Positions 43,458 through 54,806 of a stretch of 64,000 nucleotides of DNA are shown here, one piece after another. The position numbers were made by a program, and so were the translations under genes. Below the pieces are notes generated by a model that did not search any database, was not told the origin of the DNA, and worked only from the letters and a program-made list of their open reading frames with translations. The stretch comes from Melieria omissa (Eukaryota > Arthropoda > Insecta > Diptera > Ulidiidae). Each line of letters opens with the position of its first letter. Within the stretch, counting starts at the first letter, position 1. The stretch is taken from assembly GCA_963971225.1 (NCBI GenBank), contig OZ020270.1, positions 24,377,689 through 24,441,688 of the forward strand. The letters run 5' to 3'.

Positions 43458-44006
43458 TTTTCGTTTGTTTATTTTTTACAGTTTGACAGGAAAAATACAA
43501 GAAACAGCTGTTTTGACAGTAAGGATAAAGCTTTCACCTCGAGTGGTGAATTGTTGGAACTTTCTTCTTGTCACCATTTTTTCAGAATACGGAAACAATC
43601 AAATTCAATTCAATTGTTACGGGGGGTAACAATTGTTACGGTAGTGCCAGAATAGGGCTGTAAGTGGAAAACTATTGCTACAATGTTGTGCTAATTATCA
43701 AAGAATGCTGCAACTACCTATTGAATTTGCCTTGGCGATTGCTTTGCCAAATCAACCACTTTCAATGTGCACGAGTAATGCCAAGCTGGTTTGCTGCGGA
43801 AAGCAACAACATTGCGTGTTGTTGTCGAAATGAGAATAAAGCCCAAGACCATCGAATCTATGCGTATACAATACATCAATTCGCGCTTACTCTCTCGGTT
43901 CCCTTTACATTTTCCTCACCTTTGTTGCTTCCCGCCCGCGTCTGAAATGAAATCGCAAAATTATTTCAGATGCGCCTTCTGTATACTGTTTATTCTGTGG
44001 TATTAC

Positions 44007-45500
44007 CAAAGAAAATAAACATACAGAATGCGCATGTCATACAAGCAAAAATTTTGTATGGCGGGTTCTAACATTGGAACCCGCGCTCTGCTCGCACAGA
44101 TCAGGTATGTGGTGAGAGCGTTTCTTTACAAGCGAGAACGTAGTTTAATGTGTTGCGCTCTTTGGTTGCGCTCACAGCAGCGAGTGTGCGTTAGCACATT
44201 GTTGTGGCGTGAAATGATTGCAAGGTGAAGACGAACGCTGTTGTTGTTGTTGTTGCGCTGGCGAATTGTAAAACGATTTCTGATTTCTGGCTGGCTTTTG
44301 TTCTTCTTCTACAAGCCTGAACGGCGTCGCACATTGCTCCTGAACTTATTGCAGACAGTAGTGTGCGCAAAATCATAGAAAATAAAATAAAATATGGTTG
44401 GCGTCACGACTTATGTGGTCGCTACAAACAAAGTTCCTGAAGAATTTATCAAAAAAGTAGACCTAATATTTGATTGCATGAATAGGGCAATCGGATAATT
44501 GCTTTAGATCGGCTTTACAATTAAATAATGAGTCGTACAAATTTATAAAGATTTTTTTAATTAGTTGAAAGATGTTAAATGTATGGATGATTCAAGTCGT
44601 ATTTTTAGAACTAAAATCTGTTTTTTAATCACTGATAAAATTAAGCAATAACCCACATAAATGTTTTATAACAAACAAGTTTTTTAACCAAGATAAATTA
44701 GAAAATACTTTTGCGATTTTGGGACAAAATTCAAGTAGTACTCGGTCATTTCGGTAATTTCGAAGATACACAGGATTCCATGAATCAAAACCTACTACAT
44801 GCTGAGACAGACGAAACTGTATTTTTATTATTTTATTTCAGCAGTAATTACAACAATTATTACAACAAATTTTTTTGTAGATAAAAACTTCGACAATCGA
44901 GTAAAAATTAACATAGATAATAATTGTGGCATATGTTTCCAAAAACTAAGAAATGATAACCTTTTTACTGCGCTAAGTGAAACATTTTCCATAAAAATTA
45001 TCAATCGGTTACAGACATTTGCTACCTATTTGCTCCTTCAGATTTCCTGATGAATGCTGTGACAGTAAATTAAAAAAAGGAAGTTCCAAATGATGCAAAA
45101 CATAAACAATAAAAAAAACAACAAAAGAAGAGCTGTTTACATTTTTATCGAGCTGTGTATACATAAAAACTACAACAACAACAACAAACAATGGCGTCGT
45201 TGAAACGACGATCATTGCGCTGGCTGGTGTTGCTGTGAGAAATTTGCACAACAAATTATTGAGTGACCAAAACAACCACCAACGCCTCAAAGTACACAGG
45301 AGAAGCGGTACTTTCACTTCATGTGTGTTTGTTGTAGCGCGTGCTTCAGTTCGCACAGCCAATGAGCGTAAACTGAAGCGCTTGCTCTCCTACTGGCACC
45401 ACTCTTTCCCTTTTGTGGCTTCCCCCGCTCGATGAAGCTCGCAAACAATAATTTGAATTTTTGAGCTCAGATGCGCCTTCTATACACTTCATATTCTTTG
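44007..45500. mobile_element. P-type MITE B, copy 1, sharing target GTATTAC with element C
   Basis: Left end CAAAGAAAATAAACATACAG; right end complement of CAAAGAATATGAAGTGTATA. GTATTAC lies at 44000-44006 (also element C's right duplication) and 45501-45507. 1494 bp, nearly identical to 52459-53954. The ORFs inside show no family features. Subterminal GGCGGGTTC/GAACCCGC blocks are present. Confidence 0.88.
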
Positions 45501-45531
45501 GTATTACGTATACAAAGCAACTTTACCGTTA

Positions 45532-46311
45532 TGGCCAAACTCCATAAAGCGCGTTTCAGGCGTTCGGGGTTTGTCGTGTTATGGCGTTTCTCCCGTTATT
45601 CGCGTTGCAAATGGTCAAACTCCATAAAGCGCGTTTCACGCGTCAGCTTGTTCTTCTTACCTCAGCTGATGCTAATTTTTAATTGGCAAACTGCTGATTG
45701 ATTTCGTTGTGAATTGTGAAAAACAACGAAATGAAATTGCTATACGACGTTATAGACTTTATAGAATTTACTGATTTCATTTTAAACACAATAAATGCAT
45801 ATCGAACATTGCAAAAAATAAAAAAAAAAATTCAGTTGAATTCAATTTGTAGCAATTTATTTCACAGGGATGAGCAAAATTCGATCGACAACGAATAAGC
45901 TATCGAATTTCCAATACAGCGAAGACTAAGTTTCGTCTGTGAAAGAATTATTCTAATTTTGAGGAATTTCTCCACATTTTATGTTAAAATATTGAATTTA
46001 AAATGTTTCTTAAATGTATTTATTAGCTTTAATGAAAAATAAATGTATTCGACTTTTGCGATAACACAAGTTTGTTATCGGCATTACCATTTAACCACAT
46101 AATGTATGACATCTTTAGGAGCTCTGTCAGCTGTTTGACGTCGTTTAGCGAGAAACGCGAGAGAAAGTTGAAAATAGTTTAACTTTTGCCGCGTTTCGGG
46201 CGTAGTCATGGAGTTTGCTTCATACAAATACACTGATTCAACTTTTTCTCGAAACACGAGAAACGCCAAAAACCACGATACGCCTGAAACGCGCTTTATG
46301 GAGTTTGGCCA
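45532..46311. mobile_element. Harbinger-type MITE, copy 2 (uninterrupted)
   Basis: 780 bp, ends TGGCCAAACTCCATAAAGCG, TTA at 45529-45531 and 46312-46314. Inverted relative to 22465-23942, and lacks the TTAA-flanked insertion found there. A second inner copy of the end lies at 45613-45640. Confidence 0.88.
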
Positions 46312-46314
46312 TTA

Positions 46315-46923
46315 GACCAGCCATTCTACGGCATCCCTGCAAAACGGAGTTGACGGAAACTCCGACACATGCAGTCGAAATGGGCATCATGTGGAAAGAT
46401 TGCTTATAGTAGACAGTATTATGGAATAATTTGTATGTAAATTAATCAATAGTAGTCAACACCCATTGCAACAAACTAAAATAATAGTAGAAAACGTAAA
46501 AATAGTATCATATCATATAGTAAAATATAAAAAATATCGTTATTGGCCACATGATGACGAATTTAATTTCCGGCATTGACTATTCGTTGCCTGACAAAAG
46601 ATTGTCGTATGTGCCATTAAATTCAATGGAACTTATGACATTCGTGTTTTGCGGCGACTTATTGGTAACAAGAAACGAAGCTCCAATTTCAATTCATTTC
46701 ATTCTTTCATTTGCATTCATTCCCCAATATATTTCATTGCGTATCAGGCGGGTGTCATGAGCTATATTTCGCGTATATGTGTATTATAATGTTACCCAAA
46801 TCTGTACACAAAAGTATAGTTGTACAAACAATATCAACTCTAAAAGTAGGCTATTGATTCTGCAAAAAGTGCAACCGTTCACCAAAAAGAGGGTGAAGAG
46901 AGACATTTAAAGCTGCCGCTCCC
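46315..46923. other. Non-coding stretch
   Basis: AT-rich with no ORF supported and no known repeat recognised. Confidence 0.5.
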
Positions 46924-47460
46924 AGCCTGGCTTACCTTGTTAATATACCTTGCATTAGAGCTTTGCTTCTTTGATGAACACGCACATAAACACACCCACG
47001 TATAGAGAAAATAGCAGCCAATCTCTTTTTGCTTTTTCAGCTGAAGTGCAAAGTGCATTAGCTCTCTATTGCTTTTGGTGAGACTTTCGTGCACAAATAT
47101 TTTTCCATCAGTGGTGAGCCCAACATCCCTAAGCAGCAGGGACCTCTTTGCCTCTTTACAGAAACGGACGATTGATCTGAAGAGTTTAGAGCGGTCATCA
47201 GGAGATCCAAGTTTAATGATAACAGGTGCAGCAGCATTGTTGTTGTGATTTGGCACCCGAAAGCAGTGCAAATGCGAAGCGGAGACAATTTCAGAGAGCG
47301 GCACAAATTGTGGAAGATTTCCTTAATGCTCTCCCCATCAGCTTACAGGAGACCATTTATAATAAGGTCCGCAGACACAGCATGGTTCTGGCACACAGTG
47401 AGCTCCTCCTTAAGTAGCAGAATTTCATTTTTCAGCAGCTCCTTCTGCACAATTGTTGCC
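46924..47460 (-). pseudogene. LINE ORF1-like protein with FP-type C-terminal domain, broken
   Basis: Minus strand. A coiled-coil piece (KELLKNEILLLKEELTVC) is followed by a TAA stop, DGESIKEIFHNLCRSL, a frameshift, then HCFRVPNHNN, PVIIKLGSPDDRSKLFRSI, LLLRDVGLTTDGKIFVHESL and a tail to a stop near 46880. The order coiled coil, then DG.S..., then P.I.KF.S..D is that of small insect retroelement proteins carrying a baculovirus-FP-like C-terminal domain. Parent element not identified. Confidence 0.65.
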
Positions 47461-48000
47461 GATTGGTTTGCTGCACAAATTGCTGTCATGTCACCATCAA
47501 TCGAATCTTTGTGGTGTATGGCTTTTTGCTGGCCAATGCTTTGATTGATTTAAAAATTTGGTGGTTGATCCCAATTTAAAATGTTTACAAATATTTGTAC
47601 GTGGCAAGTTCGAAGTAAAATTTTTTGTTTATATTTTCACATGGCTGATTACAATCTTGAGAATATGGGAAAACTACGAAAAAATGAACTGATAGGCATA
47701 TTGACTTCAAAATTCGTGAAAACACTTGAAATCAAAACTAATTAGATACGTGTTTTAATTTTTTTTTTTTTTTAAATCGAGGCTTAAAAGATTGTATGGA
47801 AAAACATAATTTAACAGGTCTATTGACTTTCCATAGGGCGAAAACACTACTAAAGCACTAAATAAAGAAATAAATAATAAGACAAGTATTTTGTCATAAG
47901 AAAAATGTTATTACGGCATGCCCACGTTTAAAAATAGTTTAAATATTCTACACCTCAATGGTTCCATGGCGAAAGATGTGACCATAAATCTACAATATTA

Positions 48001-48695
48001 ATTAATTAATAATGAATTGACTGGCACGACAGCCCGCTTACGCGAGACTAATGCCCCGTTCTGACTATGTCATATATGGTGTCATTTGTAGTCAGTTCAA
48101 TGAGAACGGGTTGTCATATGGTGCCATTTGCGTTGGCCTGCATGTATGACTACGATTTGCCATACGAAACGACAATCAAATGAGAACGATCGAATTTGTG
48201 TCGAACGAACGATTTGACTACGTTTGATGAGAAAACAAAAAATGTCAACATGCTGGCAAACCTTGTCATATGTATTTTTCGTCAGTTTTTGCCGTGCAAT
48301 GAGAACGCATTTGACGACATAGGACGAACATGACATATATGGCAGTGTTTGTCGTCAGTGAATATGATATGACACCAAATATGACATAGTCAGAACGGGG
48401 CATAAGGCCTAGCTTCCCGCAACCACACGTGTTGTGCGTGTGAGTTTTGTACGCGGGTGGAAGGGACCTACAGTTTTATGCCGGTTCCGAACGGCAGGTT
48501 GGGAGCTTTTTCATAGGCAATTTTTACTCTCAGAGGTTTGCCATTTCCAGCTGAGAGGACAGCCACCGAAAGAGAAAACGAGTTTCCCGTTATTTTTTTT
48601 AGGTGTTATTACAGGCAGTATTTGAACCTGCGGTTGCTGCCTTTGACTCGTTGTCCAACGCACTAACCAACTGAGCCACGGAGGCTGCAATATTA
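48001..48695 (-). mobile_element. tRNA-derived SINE, copy 5, split by a MITE
   Basis: Minus-strand SINE with head at about 48688. It is flanked by CTACAATATTA at 47990-48000 and 48696-48706. The MITE at 48052-48402 interrupts it between AGACTAA and TAAGGCC of the SINE consensus. Confidence 0.85.
48052..48402. mobile_element. 351-bp Harbinger-type MITE, TAA duplication
   Basis: Inverted ends TGCCCCGTTCTGACTATGTC, flanked by TAA at 48049-48051 and 48403-48405. The exact empty site is known from the other SINE copies. No coding. Confidence 0.85.
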
Positions 48696-49225
48696 CTACA
48701 ATATTAAATTTTCTTATTTTAGTTCTTTTAAACAAGCATTATATGTGGGCAGTAAAAGAAGTTCCAAAGAACGGGACGGAAAAATATTACGGGCTAATAA
48801 AAACGTTTTCTTTTCTTTCCTTTATTTAAATGTCTTTGTTGATTACTTACTATTTATTTTTTAATTGCCTGTAGCGATCATATAGGTCGCCATGCCAGCC
48901 ATATTTTATTTTCTATGATTTTGAGCACAGTTGCGATACAGTCGGCAGTGAGTTCAGGATCGATATGAGGCGCCATGAAGGCCTATAGAAGGAGAACAAA
49001 AGCTAGCCAGAAAATAGAAATCGTTTTACAATTCCAGCTTTTCGCCAGCGCTACAACAAGAACAATAGCACATCGTCTTCCTCCTCTTCGCACAATTGTG
49101 CGAGAATAATCGAGTGAGCACAGACGCGGCATTCGTGTTGCTATGATTTGCGCTCAGAGCATTGTGCTGTCATTTCAAGTGTTTCCTCTTGTTGTCTACC
49201 CCCGCATCATGAAGACGGGTGGCGA

Positions 49226-50178
49226 TCAGTGTGCTTACTTAATTTTTCATTTATGTGGTAGACCCAGTGAAAAAAATGTGGTCGATTTGAATGAAATGTG
49301 GTAGATTTTTTGTATTGTACATTAATTGTATTTTATTGCATTTGTACATTTATTGTATTTCATTGGATTTGCACATTAATTGCATTTTACGTTCTTCTAT
49401 GCACTTTAACCTGTGCCGGGTTCTTCCCATTGTTTTTTGTATTGTTGACTATTTTTTTTCTTTTTTGGGAGCTTGGATTCGCAAATTTCAGCAGCAGGTA
49501 TACGTGATGCACACTCTTTATGTTCTATACTTTTTGCTAATAGCCTATTTCTTAGCCATTTCTTCTTTCGCGTAACTGCAGTTAAGGGCTCTGTTAAATT
49601 TGAGAACTGTCAAGCGTTTTCACCGGAATCGAGTTAAATGCAACAGCTGTTTTTTTTTACATTTATATTTGGTCAAGCCAAGTTCTGCATTTATTTCTGA
49701 GCAGCCACAGCTTACCCATCGCCGCCATCTCCTTGTATACGTATGTATGGTTTCTTGTAGCCCCTCTACTGCATGAAAACCACTCCGCTTTCCTTCTCAA
49801 CAGTCTAGGAATGTCTGCGTTCTCATATTTGTGAAAATTTTTTTCATTTGTCAATGTTTATTTCATTTGTCAATGTTTTCATTTGTGCCAGTTGTCAGCT
49901 CATTGATATCAAAACTGTCTAAATGTCTAATGTCAAAAGGGTTCATGAGAAGTTCCACTTTTTTAATTTTCTTTTCCAGCTTTATTATTGGCAAATAATA
50001 TAAGTTTTGACTTTGATTATGACAGACGATATGTATTTTTGCGAAAAATGTAGTAAAAATTAATTGTCTTGGCAAAAAATCTACCACACCGAACGCAATT
50101 CAAATCCCTTCTTTCGTTTGTGTTCGTACGGCTCTTGCAGCGCCTGAAAGCTTACTATCAAAATGTGTACATTTGGGA
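49226..50178. other. AT-rich non-coding stretch
   Basis: Degenerate TTGTACATTTATTGTATTTC repeats at 49305-49395. GTGGTAGATTTTTTG at about 49297 recurs inverted at about 50070, perhaps old inverted ends. No gene supported. Confidence 0.5.
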
Positions 50179-50293
50179 GTATTGCCCCCCTATATAACAT
50201 ATATTGTCCCCCTATATAACATATAGGGGGCAATACATAACATTTTCGGCAAAACTGAGTTAACTCACTTTTGAAAGTGAGTTAACTCACTTT
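50179..50293. repeat. Cluster of short palindromes
   Basis: GTATTGCCCCC...TATAT at 50179-50195 pairs with 50221-50236 (one bulged C), and CCCCCTATATAACATAT is directly repeated within. AAAGTGAGTTAACTCACTTT at 50274-50293 is a perfect 20-bp palindrome whose half recurs just before it. Function unknown. Confidence 0.6.
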
Positions 50294-51339
50294 GATACAA
50301 AAACAATTGTATGGGAATGTGAGCATTTAAATGCGATGTCAAACTGCAGTTAAGGCCCAGTGGAAATAGCCTATAAGGTTATTTTTATTTTTGAAAATTG
50401 ATTTTGGTTATTTGGTGATTTTTTACCCCATTTGGTTATTTTTTAGAACTATGCTCACTGATGACAAAATGTATCTTTTAGAATATAGCACACTGATACA
50501 AAATGTATCTTAAATATCAATGAGCACAATATTATTGGGAGTGGCAATAATATTGATACTGATTGATAGTGGCAACTCATAGTCATTGCTATTTCTTGTA
50601 AATGATGTCAGTCAAACCTAAATTGGAGCGTCAGCGGCAAGCAACTGTTAAAATTGCTTCATGCCCATACAAATTGTATGGGGCAAACCGCAATTGAAAC
50701 GCTCTGACGCTGAGCTAATTCGAATTTCCAATTTTGACAGCGCGTTAGCAGTTGAAGTTGGCTGCGACAAACAAAAACGCCTGTGATTTATATTTGATTT
50801 GATTGAAATTGTGAGGAATTTATTCAAATAAGAGCTATGTTTTGCAAAATAGTAATAGTGGGTATGGTGAAGAAGAATTCACGTGGGCAGACGTGCCCTT
50901 TCGTTGCTCCGCGGTTTTTTAATGTTTTTTATGTGTGTGCGCGTGCTAAATATATATATAAATGTTCGGAGTGTCGCGTATTGTCCGTCTGTCACTGCTA
51001 TCGCGTTGTGGCCCACTAAAATCGCGCGGCCACATCAATAAATATTTTAATTAATTAAACGCGTTATGCATTTGCAAACGCTAAACTGCAGTGCAAGTGC
51101 CGTTACATTCGCCGTGCGCCACTTCGACCTCCGTCCGCGTTGTGTTGTTGCTGTGTTTTTTCCCGTGTTGTCTTTTTCCTTCGTCCGTTTTTAGTAGCGC
51201 TACATGCGGTCCTGTTGGACACTGGGAAATTGACTGCTCTGTGGTAAAGGCATAACACTTACCACAGGGCAACATCAATTTTTCAGTGCGTCAGATCGCA
51301 TTTCCGACTGCTTTCCTTGTCCTTTAACCCACCTAGGTC

Positions 51340-52250
51340 ATGGTGCTGGACAAATTTCGTATAGCCTTCTGCAACGTGCGCGGGCTCAGGGCGAACTTTT
51401 TCGCAATATACGCGTTTGTAAATCTCCACAAACCCCATGTAATGGCACTAGGTGAGACCCAGGTGTGTGAGGTTGCAGATCCACTGGATTTCCACATCCC
51501 AGGGTACCACCTACTGCCATTATTCTCTCCCCACAGGGGTCTTGCCCTTTATGTGTGCAGTAATGTTGCGTACCAGTGCCAGCAACAACTATACACGACG
51601 GATGCCGAATTTAGCTCCATGTGGGTTAAATTCAATATCCAGTCGCACATTCTGCACTTCTGCTTTCTGTACAGAAGCCCGAATTCAGGGAGAGATTTTA
51701 CTTATAACAAGTTTGATCTTCTCTCTGATTCTATTTATTCTGGAATCGTATCCGAATAGTGAAATTGTAGTTGCTGGTGATTTCAATATTCATAATTCCA
51801 ATTGGCTACGCCATTGCAGCCACACAACTCCTGAAGGCTTGTATGTCGAGCTCTTTGCCGAGTCTAATAACTTGACTCAAATAGTGCATGAACCAACGCA
51901 TATCCCCTGCGTTGATGGGCAAGCTCTCAATACTCTAGACCTTTTTCTCACTTCACATCATGAAAAATATGATGTTGAAATGCACGCACCTCTTGGAAAC
52001 TCGGACCATTGCACCATTTTGGCGTCTTTTTCATACTCTTCTATCCGCAATGCTTCGCCTTTAGCCCCGAAGCGCTTAATGTGGAAGTATGATAAAGCTA
52101 ACTGGAGTGGACTTAACGATTTTTTCACACACTTCAATTGGAAATTGTGTTTTCTTGATAGAAACATAAATGCCGCAGCCAAAATGGTTGAAGAAATTAT
52201 ATTATTAGGAATGCGGTCCTTCATCCCTAATAAGCTGGTTTGCATTAAAC
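51340..52250 (+). pseudogene. LINE-E (Jockey-type) endonuclease, part 1
   Basis: From ATG at 51340: FRIAFCNVRGLRANFF, VMALGETQ (catalytic Glu), LHFCFLYRSPNSG. A one-base-type frameshift falls near 51740. Then ILESYPNSEIVVAGDFNIHN (catalytic Asp/Asn), LDLFLTSHHEKY and LGNSDHCTI (SDH), up to GMRSFIPNKLVCIK at the P-element insertion. About 500 bp upstream (50860-51339) is probably leader, and no ORF1 was recognised. It continues at 58258 as KPKDNIWFNE. Confidence 0.88.
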
Positions 52251-52458
52251 CAAAGAATATGAAGTAATATAGAACGCGCATGTGGGCACAAAAGTGTTTT
52301 CGGCTGTTATGATGCGAGCGGGAAGAGCGAAGCGTAGGCATTTGAGAATGTTAAGTTCATAACATTTTCTGTTAGATTTTCGTAGGATAGCAGCAAAAAG
52401 CAATGTTATTGTTCGCAACGGCTTCACTCGTATACATTGAAATGGTGGTTGTTGCAGC

Positions 52459-53954
52459 CAAAGAAAATAAACATACAGAATGCGCACGTCATACAAGCAA
52501 AAATTTTGTATGGCGGGTTCTAACATTGGAACCCGCGCTCTGCTCGCACAGATCAGGTATGTGGTGAGAGCGTTTCTTTACAAGCGAGAACGTAGTTTAA
52601 TGTGTTGCGCTCTTTGGTTGCGCTCACAGCAGCGAGTGTGCGTTAGCACATTGTTGTGGCGTGAAATGATTGCAAGGTGAAGACGAACGCTGTTGTTGTT
52701 GTTGTTGCGCTGGCGAAAAGCTGAAATTGTAAAACGATTTCTGATTTCTGGCTGGCTTTTGTTCTTCTTCTACAAGCCTGAACGGCGTCGCATATTGCTC
52801 CTGAACTTATTGCAGACAGTAGTGTGCGCAAAATCATAGAAAAGAAAATAAAATATGGTTGGCGTGACGACTTATGTGGTCGCTACAAACAAAGTTCCTG
52901 AAGTATTTATCAAAAAAGTAGACCTAATATTTGATTGCATGAATAGGGCAATCGGATAATTGCTTTAGATCGGCTTTACAATTAAATAATGAGTCGTACA
53001 AATTTATAAAGATTTTTTTAATTAGTTGAAAGATGTTAAATGTATGGATGATTCAAGTCGTATTTTTAGAACTAAAATCTGTTTTTTAATCACTGATAAA
53101 ATTAAGCAATAACCCACATAAATGTTTTATAACAAACAAGTTTTTTAACCAAGATAAATTAGAAAATACTTTTGCGATTTTGGGACAAAATTCAAGTAGT
53201 ACTCGGTCATTTCGGTAATTTCGAAGATACACAGGATTCCATGAATCAAAACCTACTACATGCTGAGACAGACGAAACTGTATTTTTATTATTTTATTTC
53301 AGCAGTAATTACAACAATTATTACAACAAATTTTTTTGTAGATAAAAACTTCGACAATCGAGTAAAAATTAACATAGATAATAATTGTGGCATATGTTTC
53401 CAAAAACTAAGAAATGAAAACCTTTTCACTGCGCTAAAACATTTTCCATAAAAATTATCAATCGTTTACAGACTTTTGCTACATATTTGCTCCTACAGAT
53501 TCCCTGATGAATGCTGTGACAGTAAATAAAAAAAGGAAGTTCCAAATGATGCAAAACATAAACAATAAAAAAACAACAAAAGAAGAGCTGTTTACATTTT
53601 TCTCGAGCTGTGTACACATAAAAACTACAACAACAACAACAAACAATGGCATCGTTGAAACGACGATCATTGCTGGCTGGTGTTGCTGTGAGAAATTTGC
53701 ACAACAAATTATTGAGTGACCAAACCAACCACCAACGCCTCAAAGTACACAGGAGAAGCGGTACTTTCACTTCATGTGTGTTTGTTGTAGCGCGTGCTTC
53801 AGTTCGCACAGTCAATGAGCGTAAACTGAAGGTCTTGCTCTCCTGCTGGCACCACTCTTTCCCTTTTGTGGCTTCCCCCCGCTCTATGAAGCTCGCAAAC
53901 AAAAATTTGAATTTTTGAGCTCAAATGCTCCTTCTATACACTTCATATTCTTTG
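52459..53954. mobile_element. P-type MITE B, copy 2, 7-bp duplication TTGCAGC
   Basis: 1496 bp, nearly identical to 44007-45500, with TTGCAGC at 52452-52458 and 53955-53961. It sits inside the left subterminal part of P element D. Confidence 0.92.
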
Positions 53955-54244
53955 TTGCAGCGTAGTGTTCGCTCAATCAGTTTTTGCATGTATGCATGTT
54001 TCTTGATCTTGTTTGCCGAAGCGCAAGCAAAGAGCAAACAACGAACCAAAGCATCGTCATCATCGTTTCAGCGAAGATGACTCGGGATTCGCTAATGTTT
54101 TTGTTGTTGTCGTTTATTGTGTGTATGGTTTTTTGGTTTTGCTGCACAAATTGCTGTAATATCACTATCAATCGAAGCTTTGTGGTGTATGGCTGTTTGC
54201 TCAAATGCTGCGCTTTGATTGATTTTTAAAACCTGCAAATATTT

Positions 54245-54735
54245 AGACGTGGTTGAATCCAATTTGAAATTTTCACAAATATTTTTACGTGGCGAGTTCC
54301 AAGTAGAATCATTTGTTTATATTTTGACGTGGTTGATACCAAGTTTGAAACTTTTGCAGCAGTTTTTTTTTGACGTGGTTGAATCCAATTTGAAATTTCT
54401 ACAAATATTTTTACGTGGCGCATTCCAAGTAAAATTATTTGTTTATATTTGACGTGGTTGATACCAATTTTGAACCTTTTGCAGCGGTTTTTTTTTGACG
54501 TGGTTGAATCCAATTTGAAATTTCTACAAATATTTTTACGTGGCGCATTCCAAGTAAAATTATTAGTTTATATTTTGCCGTGGTTGATACCAATTTTGAA
54601 CCTTTTGCAGCGGTTTTTGTTTGGTTGAATTCAATTTGAAATTTCTACAAAAATTTTTACGTGGCGTATTTCAAGTAAAATTATTTGTATATATTTTGAC
54701 GTGGTTGGTACCAATTTTGAGATTCTTATGAAGTA
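54245..54735 (+). repeat. Tandem array, ~4 units of ~123-127 bp
   Basis: Each unit runs GACGTGGTTGAATCCAATTT, TACAAATATTTTTACGTGGCG, GTTTATATTT, GACGTGGTTGATACCAA, TTTTGCAGCGGTTTT, starting near 54247, 54372, 54496 and 54620. One diverged unit lies at 47550-47640 in copy H. It lies just upstream of the P transposase gene and may hold binding sites; that is inference. Confidence 0.8.
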
Positions 54736-54806
54736 TTTTAACGCCATTGTCCAACATTGGAATTCTATTTTGTGTTTCGGTTTGTTACAATATGGTTACA
54801 AATATA

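Larger units (their letters stand above)
40374..43660 (+). mobile_element. Autonomous-looking PIF/Harbinger transposon
   Basis: 3287 bp. Inverted ends CAGCCCTATTCTGGCA, then CCGTAACAAT offset by two bases. TAA target duplication at 40371-40373 and 43661-43663. It carries the two expected genes in convergent orientation, a DDE transposase and a Myb/SANT-like protein, and both remain open after splicing. Subterminal regions repeat GTTACAATTG-type motifs on both sides. Confidence 0.93.
39900..43999. mobile_element. P-type element C, 7-bp duplication GTATTAC, split by Harbinger
   Basis: The left end is CACAGAACAAACAATATACA and continues GAATGCGCATCT. The right end is the complement of CACAGAATAAACAGTATACA continuing GAAGGCGCATCT. 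GTATTAC lies at 39893-39899 and 44000-44006. Without the nested Harbinger it is ~810 bp, with GC-rich subterminal blocks and no ORF supported. The CANRG-like terminus and relatedness of ends to element D, which encodes a P transposase, support a non-autonomous P-superfamily element. Confidence 0.82.
47465..49225 (+). mobile_element. Degenerate P-type copy H (carries SINE and MITE)
   Basis: 47465-47640 matches 54130-54330 of element D, including one copy of its ACGTGGTTGA-type repeat. 47695-49225 matches element E at 21075-21870. It contains STPQWFHGE and LNFLILVLLNKH, P transposase C-terminal relics now split by a SINE. No termini or target duplication were found, so its borders are set only by homology. 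Confidence 0.7.

Noticed and set aside
44799..45050. 83-aa ORF conserved between the two MITE B copies
   Set aside because: Conservation reflects the recent duplication of the whole element; the other copy is frame-shifted near its end and no domain is recognised.
54245..54735. CRISPR-like array
   Set aside because: Units are contiguous ~123-bp tandem repeats without unique spacers, in a eukaryotic transposon.
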